Below are positions 1-11,031 of a DNA stretch of 64,000 nt, one piece after another. How positions within the stretch are numbered: the first letter of the stretch is position 1; each line of letters starts with the position of its first letter. The notes beneath the pieces are model-generated. The model saw only the letters and a list, made by a program, of their open reading frames with translations. It was not told the origin of the DNA and made no database searches. Both the position numbers and the translations under genes were made by a program. Source of the DNA: Amoebophrya sp. A120 (Eukaryota; Sar; Dinophyceae; Syndiniales; Amoebophryaceae). The stretch covers positions 3,616,587 through 3,680,586 of the forward strand of contig CAJINV010000010.1 in NCBI GenBank assembly GCA_905178155.1. The letters run 5' to 3'.

Positions 1-3000
1 AGATGGGTGGCCACCGCTACAGGGCCAAAAAATTCTTGGGCCACCGCTGGCTACCCATCTGGCCCGGGCCAGACGGGTCATTTTTTCGAGAAAGCGGACT
101 TTTTCACCCATCTGGCCCGGGCCAGATGGGTGGCCACCGCTACAGGGCCAAAAAATTCTTGGGCCACCGCTGGCTACCCATCTGGCCCGGGCCAGACGGG
201 TCATTTTTTCGAGAAAGCGGACTTTTTCACCCATCTGGCCCGGGCCAGATGGGTGGCCACCGCTACAGGGCCAAAAAATTCTTGGGCCACCGCTGGCTAC
301 CCATCTGGCCCGGGCCAGACGGGTCATTTTTTCGAGAAAGCGGACTTTTTCACCCATCTGGCCCGGGCCAGATGGGTGGCCACCGCTACAGGGCCAAAAA
401 ATTCTTGGGCCACCGCTGGCTACCCATCTGGCCCGGGCCAGACGGGTCATTTTTTCGAGAAAGCGGACTTTTTCACCCATCTGGCCCGGGCCAGATGGGT
501 GGCCACCGCTACAGGGCCAAAAAATTCTTGGGCCACCGCTGGCTACCCATCTGGCCCGGGCCAGACGGGTCATTTTTTCGAGAAAGCGGACTTTTTCACC
601 CATCTGGCCCGGGCCAGATGGGTGGCCACCGCTACAGGGCCAAAAAATTCTTGGGCCACCGCTGGCTACCCATCTGGCCCGGGCCAGACGGGTCATTTTT
701 TCGAGAAAGCGGACTTTTTCACCCATCTGGCCCGGGCCAGATGGGTGGCCACCGCTACAGGGCCAAAAAATTCTTGGGCCACCGCTGGCTACCCATCTGG
801 CCCGGGCCAGACGGGTCATTTTTTCGAGAAAGCGGACTTTTTCACCCATCTGGCCCGGGCCAGATGGGTGGCCACCGCTACAGGGCCAAAAAATTCTTGG
901 GCCACCGCTGGCTACCCATCTGGCCCGGGCCAGACGGGTCATTTTTTCGAGAAAGCGGACTTTTTCACCCATCTGGCCCGGGCCAGATGGGTGGCCACCG
1001 CTACAGGGCCAAAAAATTCTTGGGCCACCGCTGGCTACCCATCTGGCCCGGGCCAGACGGGTCATTTTTTCGAGAAAGCGGACTTTTTCACCCATCTGGC
1101 CCGGGCCAGATGGGTGGCCACCGCTACAGGGCCAAAAAATTCTTGGGCCACCGCTGGCTACCCATCTGGCCCGGGCCAGACGGGTCATTTTTTCGAGAAA
1201 GCGGACTTTTTCACCCATCTGGCCCGGGCCAGATGGGTGGCCACCGCTACAGGGCCAAAAAATTCTTGGGCCACCGCTGGCTACCCATCTGGCCCGGGCC
1301 AGACGGGTCATTTTTTCGAGAAAGCGGACTTTTTCACCCATCTGGCCCGGGCCAGATGGGTGGCCACCGCTACAGGGCCAAAAAATTCTTGGGCCACCGC
1401 TGGCTACCCATCTGGCCCGGGCCAGACGGGTCATTTTTTCGAGAAAGCGGACTTTTTCACCCATCTGGCCCGGGCCAGATGGGTGGCCACCGCTACAGGG
1501 CCAAAAAATTCTTGGGCCACCGCTGGCTACCCATCTGGCCCGGGCCAGACGGGTCATTTTTTCGAGAAAGCGGACTTTTTCACCCATCTGGCCCGGGCCA
1601 GATGGGTGGCCACCGCTACAGGGCCAAAAAATTCTTGGGCCACCGCTGGCTACCCATCTGGCCCGGGCCAGACGGGTCATTTTTTCGAGAAAGCGGACTT
1701 TTTCACCCATCTGGCCCGGGCCAGATGGGTGGCCACCGCTACAGGGCCAAAAAATTCTTGGGCCACCGCTGGCTACCCATCTGGCCCGGGCCAGACGGGT
1801 CATTTTTTCGAGAAAGCGGACTTTTTCACCCATCTGGCCCGGGCCAGATGGGTGGCCACCGCTACAGGGCCAAAAAATTCTTGGGCCACCGCTGGCTACC
1901 CATCTGGCCCGGGCCAGACGGGTCATTTTTTCGAGAAAGCGGACTTTTTCACCCATCTGGCCCGGGCCAGATGGGTGGCCACCGCTACAGGGCCAAAAAA
2001 TTCTTGGGCCACCGCTGGCTACCCATCTGGCCCGGGCCAGACGGGTCATTTTTTCGAGAAAGCGGACTTTTTCACCCATCTGGCCCGGGCCAGATGGGTG
2101 GCCACCGCTACAGGGCCAAAAAATTCTTGGGCCACCGCTGGCTACCCATCTGGCCCGGGCCAGACGGGTCATTTTTTCGAGAAAGCGGACTTTTTCACCC
2201 ATCTGGCCCGGGCCAGATGGGTGGCCACCGCTACAGGGCCAAAAAATTCTTGGGCCACCGCTGGCTACCCATCTGGCCCGGGCCAGACGGGTCATTTTTT
2301 CGAGAAAGCGGACTTTTTCACCCATCTGGCCCGGGCCAGATGGGTGGCCACCGCTACAGGGCCAAAAAATTCTTGGGCCACCGCTGGCTACCCATCTGGC
2401 CCGGGCCAGACGGGTCATTTTTTCGAGAAAGCGGACTTTTTCACCCATCTGGCCCGGGCCAGATGGGTGGCCACCGCTACAGGGCCAAAAAATTCTTGGG
2501 CCACCGCTGGCTACCCATCTGGCCCGGGCCAGACGGGTCATTTTTTCGAGAAAGCGGACTTTTTCACCCATCTGGCCCGGGCCAGATGGGTGGCCACCGC
2601 TACAGGGCCAAAAAATTCTTGGGCCACCGCTGGCTACCCATCTGGCCCGGGCCAGACGGGTCATTTTTTCGAGAAAGCGGACTTTTTCACCCATCTGGCC
2701 CGGGCCAGATGGGTGGCCACCGCTACAGGGCCAAAAAATTCTTGGGCCACCGCTGGCTACCCATCTGGCCCGGGCCAGACGGGTCATTTTTTCGAGAAAG
2801 CGGACTTTTTCACCCATCTGGCCCGGGCCAGATGGGTGGCCACCGCTACAGGGCCAAAAAATTCTTGGGCCACCGCTGGCTACCCATCTGGCCCGGGCCA
2901 GACGGGTCATTTTTTCGAGAAAGCGGACTTTTTCACCCATCTGGCCCGGGCCAGATGGGTGGCCACCGCTACAGGGCCAAAAAATTCTTGGGCCACCGCT

Positions 3001-4750
3001 GGCTACCCATCTGGCCCGGGCCAGACGGGTCATTTTTTCGAGAAAGCGGACTTTTTCACCCATCTGGCCCGGGCCAGATGGGTGGCCACCGCTACAGGGC
3101 CAAAAAATTCTTGGGCCACCGCTGGCTACCCATCTGGCCCGGGCCAGACGGGTCATTTTTTCGAGAAAGCGGACTTTTTCACCCATCTGGCCCGGGCCAG
3201 ATGGGTGGCCACCGCTACAGGGCCAAAAAATTCTTGGGCCACCGCTGGCTACCCATCTGGCCCGGGCCAGACGGGTCATTTTTTCGAGAAAGCGGACTTT
3301 TTCACCCATCTGGCCCGGGCCAGATGGGTGGCCACCGCTACAGGGCCAAAAAATTCTTGGGCCACCGCTGGCTACCCATCTGGCCCGGGCCAGACGGGTC
3401 ATTTTTTCGAGAAAGCGGACTTTTTCACCCATCTGGCCCGGGCCAGATGGGTGGCCACCGCTACAGGGCCAAAAAATTCTTGGGCCACCGCTGGCTACCC
3501 ATCTGGCCCGGGCCAGACGGGTCATTTTTTCGAGAAAGCGGACTTTTTCACCCATCTGGCCCGGGCCAGATGGGTGGCCACCGCTACAGGGCCAAAAAAT
3601 TCTTGGGCCACCGCTGGCTACCCATCTGGCCCGGGCCAGACGGGTCATTTTTTCGAGAAAGCGGACTTTTTCACCCATCTGGCCCGGGCCAGATGGGTGG
3701 CCACCGCTACAGGGCCAAAAAATTCTTGGGCCACCGCTGGCTACCCATCTGGCCCGGGCCAGACGGGTCATTTTTTCGAGAAAGCGGACTTTTTCACCCA
3801 TCTGGCCCGGGCCAGATGGGTGGCCACCGCTACAGGGCCAAAAAATTCTTGGGCCACCGCTGGCTACCCATCTGGCCCGGGCCAGACGGGTCATTTTTTC
3901 GAGAAAGCGGACTTTTTCACCCATCTGGCCCGGGCCAGATGGGTGGCCACCGCTACAGGGCCAAAAAATTCTTGGGCCACCGCTGGCTACCCATCTGGCC
4001 CGGGCCAGACGGGTCATTTTTTCGAGAAAGCGGACTTTTTCACCCATCTGGCCCGGGCCAGATGGGTGGCCACCGCTACAGGGCCAAAAAATTCTTGGGC
4101 CACCGCTGGCTACCCATCTGGCCCGGGCCAGACGGGTCATTTTTTCGAGAAAGCGGACTTTTTCACCCATCTGGCCCGGGCCAGATGGGTGGCCACCGCT
4201 ACAGGGCCAAAAAATTCTTGGGCCACCGCTGGCTACCCATCTGGCCCGGGCCAGACGGGTCATTTTTTCGAGAAAGCGGACTTTTTCACCCATCTGGCCC
4301 GGGCCAGATGGGTGGCCACCGCTACAGGGCCAAAAAATTCTTGGGCCACCGCTGGCTACCCATCTGGCCCGGGCCAGACGGGTCATTTTTTCGAGAAAGC
4401 GGACTTTTTCACCCATCTGGCCCGGGCCAGATGGGTGGCCACCGCTACAGGGCCAAAAAATTCTTGGGCCACCGCTGGCTACCCATCTGGCCCGGGCCAG
4501 ACGGGTCATTTTTTCGAGAAAGCGGACTTTTTCACCCATCTGGCCCGGGCCAGATGGGTGGCCACCGCTACAGGGCCAAAAAATTCTTGGGCCACCGCTG
4601 GCTACCCATCTGGCCCGGGCCAGACGGGTCATTTTTTCGAGAAAGCGGACTTTTTCACCCATCTGGCCCGGGCCAGATGGGTGGCCACCGCTACAGGGCC
4701 AAAAAATTCTTGGGCCACCGCTGGCTACCCATCTGGCCCGGGCCAGACGG
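1..4750. repeat. Tandem satellite array, 123-bp unit, about 38.6 copies
   Basis: Units start every 123 bp from position 1 to 4675 and look identical by eye. Each unit holds a perfect 28-bp palindrome around each unit boundary (for example 110-137), centred on TGGCCCGGGCCA, and a second 16-bp palindrome with the same core near its middle. GGCCACCGCT occurs twice per unit as a direct repeat. The left end is cut by the window. Because 123 is divisible by 3 and the unit lacks stops in two forward frames, very long open frames run through the array; I see no sign that they are genes. Confidence 0.97.
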
Positions 4751-4830
4751 CCAGTTGGGTGGCCACCGCTACAGGGCCAAAAAATTCTTGGGCCACCGCT
4801 GGCTACGCATCTGGCCCGGGTCATTTTTCC
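4751..4830. repeat. Degenerate terminal copy of the 123-bp satellite
   Basis: A diverged partial unit: the GGCCACCGCTAC segment and the second GGCCACCGCT are kept, the palindromic core is shortened, and similarity fades by about 4830. This is the usual decay at the edge of a homogenised array. Confidence 0.85.
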
Positions 4831-5030
4831 CGGGCCAAAGAACAACTGCCGTTTTTCATTTGGTTTTAGCGGATGCATGATTTGTATTTGTAAAAATTGT
4901 AATGCGAAGATCTACACCACCATCAGAATCAAAATGCTCATGCACGTTAATACTTTTTTGCACTGCATAGCTGGTTTCTGGACCGTGCGACATTTGGAAT
5001 GCAGCGCTGACGAAATCGGAGCGCGCCTTC
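4831..5030. other. Transition between satellite and gene 1
   Basis: No gene is certain here. The end of the stretch 4946-4969 (TTTTTTGCACTGCATA) resembles the right terminus of an E- or A-family insertion, but no left partner or duplication is clear. An open frame from 4971 runs into gene 1, so gene 1 could begin earlier than annotated. Confidence 0.4.
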
Positions 5031-7023
5031 ATGCCTATCAATGGAAAATATCTCTGAGGGTCTGGAAGACCGCACGGTTTGTCATGCTCCGCTAGCGTGA
5101 CAATTAAGTCTGTCATGCACTTCAACCAAGCTCGCCTTTGCTTTGTCATGCAGAGATGCCGTTTGTCATGTTGGAGGAGTAACTCAGATGAAACATGTCA
5201 TGCGTGGCCGCCAAGAACTCAAGAGTGTTTATGATAGTCGAACCAGCATGACAAGTTCCCAGACCCCGAGATCATATTTGCGTATGCATACGGCCGGGAT
5301 TGATGCGAAATGCGGAGAAGAAGAACATCCTCTCGTGCTCGTGCTGTTGCCTGGGCGGTGGCGGATCCTTCGGCCGCTGGGCCCTGCGGAAGATGGGTGC
5401 CATGCAGATGCGCGCGGTGCCGGCGGAGGAAGGAAAACGAAAGACCTGGGACTACGCTATGTAAAAACTTATCCTCACCCCAGAGTCACGCTGGCGATGC
5501 TGCTTCTACGCAAATCAACAAGTTTTGGCTGCTCGACGCATGACAAATTTGGGCTCGTAGAAGAGTAGTCCTGGTTTAGGTAGCGAAACTCCATCACAGA
5601 TCGACTCTCTTATGCAGCTTTGCATGACAACTCTGGGGATGTGGGGACTTTTTCGCACAGGATACGGACGACGGCCTGGAGGCGCTGTTTACCAGTTACT
5701 GTCGGGGTCACGAAGGCGGTGACGAACGGGCGTTATGCTGTGCAAAAACGTCCCCACCCCCGAGTTGTCATGCAAGTCTGCATGCTGGAAATGTTTTTCA
5801 TGCGGAGCCTCATGGGAAGCATTTTCTAGACGTGTTTTGGAATTTGTAATGCTCCAATCAGCATGATATACAAGATCTGTGATGGTGCTGATATAGCCCA
5901 AACAGCACTACAATACGAGTCGACATTTGTCATGCAAAACAGCCAAAGCTTCAGCTTGTGGATTTGTCTAGCCGAGTGCCCATCTTGACTATGGGTGGGG
6001 ACGTTTTTATTCAGGATAGGTGTGGGACGTGGTTTATCAAGACCCCTTTCTGGTCACGCTAATGCTGGACGCGCACATCCCCGGTACCCATTCGCCGCAA
6101 ACCTGGACGATAGACATGCGTATCGAAAAGAAAAATCCCCCCTCCCCATATCAAAACGAAAGTGCGAGTAGAAGGGTTTTGGCTTAAGCACTGCCAAGTG
6201 CGAGTAGAAGGGTTTTGGCTTAAGCACTTAGCATGAAAAACGTCCGCGCTGTAGGCCCAACAGCATGACAAACCGTCTGCGCAATGCGGCGGAGCCTCCG
6301 CGGTTGCCTTCCTGCAAGACAGACACGATTTGTGACCGCAAACCAGCATCACAAATTTCCAAAGATATACGTTTTCGGTATGGGGAGGGGAGATTTTTCC
6401 TTTCAATAATGCGCAGGGGAAACTCCAAGCGGTGGAGCTACGATCCCGCGGAAATTACCGCGCCCTGTTTCCTATCCTTTGCAAAAGAAAAGTAAAATGC
6501 CGTACTGCTCTTGCAAGGAGGCATGACAAATCCGATTTCTAAAGCAGGATTAGCATGACAAATATTTCCTTCGTTATGGCTGAGGCTGAGCGAAGTTTTG
6601 ATGCAATTCAGACTTGTGTGCGATCATTCAGAATCAGATTCACTTCTTTATCTTTTGCAATGCACAGTGCATCTACATGGGAGAAAAGGAGGAGACGCCG
6701 ATCCAGCGCGTTCTCGCGATAGTCTGTGACCGGGCCGCCACTCTGGGAGCAGGGGGCGGATGCGGTGGTGGCAGCGCAGGTCGTATGCAAGAAAAAAACT
6801 GTGTAAGTGTAACTTTGTCTTGCAGATGTTGCAATACAGTTACACTTGTCATGCCGGATATGCATCAGAGGCTATTTTAATACGTGTTTTCGCGTAGTAG
6901 CTACGCATGACAGGTTTTTTGTCATGTAAAACAAATCTGTGATGCTGTTCCTACAAAAAAGTTACACTTACACAGTTTGTTTCTTGGATAGGTCGTTGCG
7001 GGAGAGGCGTGAAAGGGAGATGA
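5031..7023 (+). CDS. Gene 1: unknown protein, 173 aa model split by six insertions
   Basis: Exons: 5031-5035, 5296-5452, 5670-5733, 6024-6120, 6414-6472, 6672-6783, 6996-7023 (522 nt, exactly 174 codons, stop TGA 7021-7023). No exon alone looks like a gene; the protein appears only when the six inverted-repeat elements and one duplication copy each are removed. The result has a Cys-rich patch near residue 20, a globular middle containing WDVVYQDPFLVTLMLDAH and a Gly/Cys-rich tail. I recognise no family. The start is the weak point: the ATG at 5031 lies 5 nt before the first element, whose flanks match at only 3 of 5 positions, and the frame is open upstream to 4971. The 6473-6666 junction is supported by frame rather than by a duplication. 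Confidence 0.65.
5036..5290. mobile_element. Introner-like element, family A (degenerate)
   Basis: Ends TATCAATGG / GTATGCATA, with GGGTCTGGAAG inside the left arm and a worn partner on the right. The flanks ATGCC (5031-5035) and CGGCC (5291-5295) agree at 3 of 5 bases. 255 bp. Confidence 0.6.
5453..5664. mobile_element. Introner-like element, family B
   Basis: Ends TACGCTATGTAAAAAC / GCACAGGATA. Flanks GGGAC (5448-5452) and CGGAC (5665-5669), one mismatch. Removal joins Trp-Asp to Asp-Gly in gene 1. 212 bp, the shortest of its family. Confidence 0.8.
5734..6018. mobile_element. Introner-like element, family B
   Basis: Flanks GGCGT (5729-5733) and GGTGT (6019-6023). Right end GGGACGTTTTTATTCAGGATA minus its first base is typical of the family. 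One register would give a GC-AG intron. Confidence 0.85.
6121..6408. mobile_element. Introner-like element, family C
   Basis: Perfect duplication ATGCG (6116-6120, 6409-6413). Arms GAAAAATCCCCCCTCCCC and its complement. Joins Asp-Met-Arg to Arg-Gly in gene 1. 288 bp. Confidence 0.93.
6473..6666. mobile_element. Probable introner-like element, E-like
   Basis: Left end TATCCTTTGCAAAAG, right end CTTTTGCAATGCACA. The flanks TTTCC and GTGCA do not match, so the borders are inferred from the reading frame (Pro-Cys-Phe joined to Leu-Tyr-Met). 194 bp. Confidence 0.55.
6784..6990. mobile_element. Introner-like element, family J (single copy here)
   Basis: Perfect duplication GGTCG (6779-6783, 6991-6995). 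Arms contain AACTGTGTAAGTGTAACTT and its complement. This is one of only two elements whose duplication would allow a GT-AG intron that restores the frame. Confidence 0.92.
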
Positions 7024-7806
7024 GATAAACTTTCTGAAAACCTAAAACTAACAATTTTCTAGTTCTATGTTTTATACCGAAAACTGAAAAACTTCGCAAC
7101 ATTTTTCTGTTTCATGGAGTCCTGCTATCAACGAACTGCGAGAAGCGAACTACATACTTACTCTGTCAGTTAGGCTTTTGCTACTTTTTTTTTCGAGGCA
7201 ACGGCAAGCTCGAGAGTAGAATTTTATAGGACTGAGCCAAAGGTGCTTCACCTTCAGCCGAGGAGTGTTTTTCTTCAACTACCGCTAAAAACATCGTGAG
7301 AAGTAGGAAATAAAACCTTCTAACGAAGACCAAGAACCCATTGAAAACAACAACAACAGTCACTCTTGGCGTCTGTTCTTGGGAGGTGGTTTGATGACGG
7401 AATGGTATAAAGTTAATTTTTTCCACCAACAGCAGGGGGTGCAAAAGTGTCGCTCTGTGAAGAGCCAGGCTGTGTTCATGAAGATCGATGCAACTACCCT
7501 GGAGACGCTGGTGCGCGACTCGTACACTGCGGCGTCAACGGCCAGCAAATCGTCTGTTTGTTTCTTCCAGTCCCTCGAAGTCGTGGGAAACAAGAAGTAC
7601 AAGGTTGTTTTTGTTGGTGTCTGTGCACGGCGAAAAAAAAAGAACGACTTACACCGACCTTTTTCAGAGGCCTGTGACACCTTTAAATATACAAAACAAG
7701 CAGTAGGACTCCTGTAACTTGTGGAGTATTGAAGAGATTTAACAACCATATCTGCTCGATAAAAAATTCAGTTCTCACGTCAACAAGACCCTTTTCTCTC
7801 TCAACC
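7024..7806. other. Intergenic, genes 1-2
   Basis: AT-rich, with several poly-T/poly-A runs. A 112-codon frame (7379-7717) and an overlapping frame on the other strand are open, but neither has support. It should hold the 3' end of gene 1 and the promoter and leader of gene 2; I see no TATA box I would defend. Confidence 0.5.
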
Positions 7807-9474
7807 ATGTCTCGTCGTTCTCGTTCGTTCTCGAAGAAGATTATAGCGGGAGCTGCCGCTCTGGCCATATTAACAGGCGCCTCGAACAGTCACGCGAAAC
7901 CGGCAGTCAAAAGAGATGAAGTAGAATCTCCGGGACCACAACATGCCGGGGAGATCACGACGAGCAAGTTTCTGCCGATCGTAACGGATCCCACCGGGGC
8001 AACGAAGTTGATTGTCGAACAGGACTTCACCTACCCGCTGAAGCAGATGCATGAGCTGATGAAGAAAACTTCGGACGCTCTTTTTTCCTTTGACTTCATT
8101 CCCCTGTCCTTCCGTCCCTTGTACCGCTCGGAACTGAACAACTTGTCGTTGTCCACGACGACCGCGGACGGCCCGCAGTGCACCGCGGACGACTTGGCGA
8201 TTTGGTCGAAGGGCACGGGCAAGACGAACTTCAAGAGCTACATGACCACGTGCGGGAAGCAGTGCTGGGGAGCGGAGGCTTGCGTGGCCACCTGCGTGGA
8301 CAAGGAGGAGCACTACTCGCATATCAAAATGAAAAATCCCCCCTCCCCACATCAAAACGAAATTTCTTATGCTGGATTTGCGTACACAAATCAGATTTGT
8401 CTTGCAGTAGAGGACTGCAGGCCCATATCGTGCCAATGTAGAGAGGTTCTGGCCTAGGCACTTAGCATGAGGAACGTCTATGCTATAGGCGCAACAGCAT
8501 TACAAACCGCCTGCAGTATGGGGCAAAGCCTAGGCCGTTGCTTCTTGCAAGACAGACAAGATCTCTGGTCACAAATCAGCATCACAAATTCCCTGATTGG
8601 TGTCTTTTCGATATGGGGAGGGGGGTTTTTCCTTACGATATCGCAACCCTGCGCGACCTGCTTCGGGCAGCTGGGACAGTGCTCGCGCGACCACTGCATG
8701 CTCCAGTGCATGAACGGATATGCACTGCAAGTATGTCTATGTCTGGAAAGTTGGAACTTGTAATGCTAGCTTTCCATAATTCCTGGGAGATCTGTGTTGC
8801 ATGACCAACAAATAAGTCGCAACCATTTTTGCGATGCGAAAACGCAGTTTCTCATGCAAACTGCCCGTGAGAAAGCGCTATGGAAACTTGTCATGCTGGG
8901 ATGCTGCATTCGGATGTCTTTCCAGCATCCACATTTTAGCATCACAAGTTTCCAGAGGACCCAGACGTATTTGCGATGCATAACGGAAATACCCCGGCGT
9001 GCGCCGCCTGTGAGCGGAAGTACTGCGTGCAACCGTTCTCGGAATGCACGGGAATATCCTGTGCAAAAGTATCGTACTCGTATTAATTGCAATCATGCAT
9101 TACAAATTTTTTACTTAAGGTACCTCAGCATTACAAATTTTACTTCTCATGCTGAGGAAATTTGTAATGCATTTATACGAGTGCGGTACTTTTGCAATTC
9201 ATAGGGAATCGCGGTCGATGACATCCCGAAGGAAATGTATTTGTTCAGATGTATTTCAAGTTCAGCAAACTTGGATTTCTGTGTGTGTTGATGCACAGAT
9301 AGTTCGTCATGCCGAATAAAGATGAAACAAAAACCCTATCGCAGGTTTCTCCATGACCATCTTTCGTCCAAGACGGGTGGCGAACAGGCAGCCGGTCTTG
9401 GCGCGGAGATGGAGAAGAAAACGGGCCCGAAGGCGACGGACAAGAAAGAACCGGCGACGGAGCAGTGGATCTAG
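7807..9474 (+). CDS. Gene 2: secreted cysteine-rich protein, 270 aa
   Basis: Exons: 7807-8321, 8646-8718, 8988-9054, 9209-9236, 9345-9474 (813 nt, 271 codons with stop TAG 9472-9474). The N-terminus is basic, followed by a hydrophobic stretch (IIAGAAALAILTGASNSHA), a good signal peptide with cleavage near residue 30. From about residue 120 come spaced cysteines, and the joined exons 1-3 give three successive Cys modules (CGKQC.., CATCFGQLGQC.., CAACERKYC..). The tail after the last intron is Lys/Glu-rich. Three insertions sit inside the Cys region; a conventional intron (9237-9344, GTATTT...CGCAG) precedes the last exon. From memory, similar repeated CxxC modules occur in secreted alveolate proteins, but I cannot name a family. 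The frame also opens at a TTG 26 codons earlier; the ATG is chosen because it starts the signal peptide. Confidence 0.85.
8322..8640. mobile_element. Introner-like element, family C
   Basis: Perfect duplication TCGCA (8317-8321, 8641-8645). Removing 324 nt joins His-Tyr-Ser to Gln-Pro-Cys and brings the second Cys module into frame. 319 bp. Confidence 0.95.
8719..8982. mobile_element. Introner-like element, family A
   Basis: Perfect duplication ACGGA (8714-8718, 8983-8987); ends TATGCACTGC / GCGATGCATA. Joins Asn-Gly to Asn-Thr-Pro-Ala-Cys in gene 2. Confidence 0.95.
9055..9203. mobile_element. Introner-like element, family E
   Basis: Perfect duplication GGGAA (9050-9054, 9204-9208). Arms TGCAAAAGTATCG and its complement. 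At 149 bp it represents the short size class. Confidence 0.95.
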
Positions 9475-11031
9475 GAAACGTCGGTCTGCAACGGATTTTG
9501 GGAGGAAACAAAAGTCGAACTGATAGTACTGTCAGTTTTAATTCTCGTGTCCAACTTTGATTGCCTGTAGGGGGGACACATCGAGTTCCCAGCTGATATT
9601 TTTGGTATATCAACGTGTATAGAAAAATCAAGCCGAAGTTTTGCTTTTCACGAGTACGATACGAAGATGCCGTTGGATAGATTCTGACTCCTGCCATTTT
9701 TCACGAGTACTTAATACGGTAATGCACTGAATGGAAGGAGAAGGAACTCCGAAAATGAACCCAGCAAGCACCATACCGCCGTAAAGAGGTTGATTCTTTC
9801 TGAAACTAAGACCCCCTGCTCGACCTTGTGTGAAATGAAACCGTGTACGAAAAGAGACTTGGGTCGCGGAGGTCGAAAAGAAGTGCCGCCTTCTTTGTCT
9901 CACGAGTATTACAGCAAGGGACCTGAAACTGATTCATGTCTTGTATATTTCGCGTTCTACATAGGGAATGCACAAAGTCCTCTCGTCGTCCGCGCTGCTA
10001 CATGCAGTCGGGCGACTGTGTTGTAAGCCGGTTCTTATTTTTCCCTGAGGTTCCATCTTGACAATGGATGGATGAAATACTTAGTGAAGGCTCTATGTTG
10101 TAAAAGCTGAAGTTCTCATTTGTGAACCGGGTGACATTTTCCATTGAGGAGCGAAGCCCTAGGCAATTTGACTCCACCATTTTCGGGAGGTGCAAGTGAT
10201 TAAGTGAATGTTTAGAAAACAGTCGTGATTCAAATGTGAAGTATTATTTTCGGTTGATCTGAATTTGTTTTGGTACGACGGTATCAATTGACTTTAAAGC
10301 GAGCGATTTTTTTTCTACTGCGAGAGCAAGCGATAAGACCACATCAAAAGAAGGTCTAGAGCTGGAAATGCGAGTAGATAAACAGATGAAACCACTACAA
10401 TCATTGTATCGAGTGAAGAAGGCGGAGAAGTCCAGACAGAGTGAGATCAGAGGGATAATATGGGAATATTGAGTTGCATAAGTTTTTCCGATTTTTTTGT
10501 ACATCTACAACGTGCCTTCTAACAGCTCCCCTTTTTTGATCACCACCGCGAGCCCGCATTCCCTCGCGGAGCTGCGGCTCGTTTCTACGAATTTCAATTT
10601 TCGCGCGCGATAAGTTCTTGCGCTTCATTTTTGTGTGATTCAATGTGAATACTTTTGAATAAATTTTCCATCTGTGTAGTTGTTTTCCCCGATATTGTAT
10701 TACTTTTTTGCCTTCCCCGAGCAGGAGGGGAACTACAAACATTCAGCCTGCGACACCGGAGTTCATGATGTGACGAGGTTCGTTCCTGCCGGTTGTGCGT
10801 CCGTACGTAGCGCAGTTGAGACGACCGCAGCGAGCTAGCTGCTTTCGGTGGCGGGAAGCAGTGTTTCAGTATCCGATCGGGCAGTTCCTACCAGCACACG
10901 CCGCATGACAAACCTTCTCTAATGAAGCACTTTACTCCTGCACAAAGTTATAACCCGGACGAGAGGACCAGGACTGAGCAGACGGGAAGGCGAACAGATC
11001 TATTTTCGCGACCACCAGTATCCCGTGGTGC
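9475..11031. other. Intergenic, genes 2-3
   Basis: No convincing coding frame and no inverted-repeat insertion. Several short open frames lack any further support. A lone GCATGACAAAC at about 10903 is the only trace of the motif seen inside the insertions. Confidence 0.5.

Noticed and set aside
3-4880. Two giant ORFs (1625 and 1620 codons) over the tandem array
   Set aside because: Both are the same 123-bp unit read in two frames; stop-free periodicity explains them and no gene structure surrounds them.
7379-7717. 112-codon ORF upstream of gene 2
   Set aside because: Open on both strands, low-complexity surroundings, no motif; more likely promoter or leader sequence.
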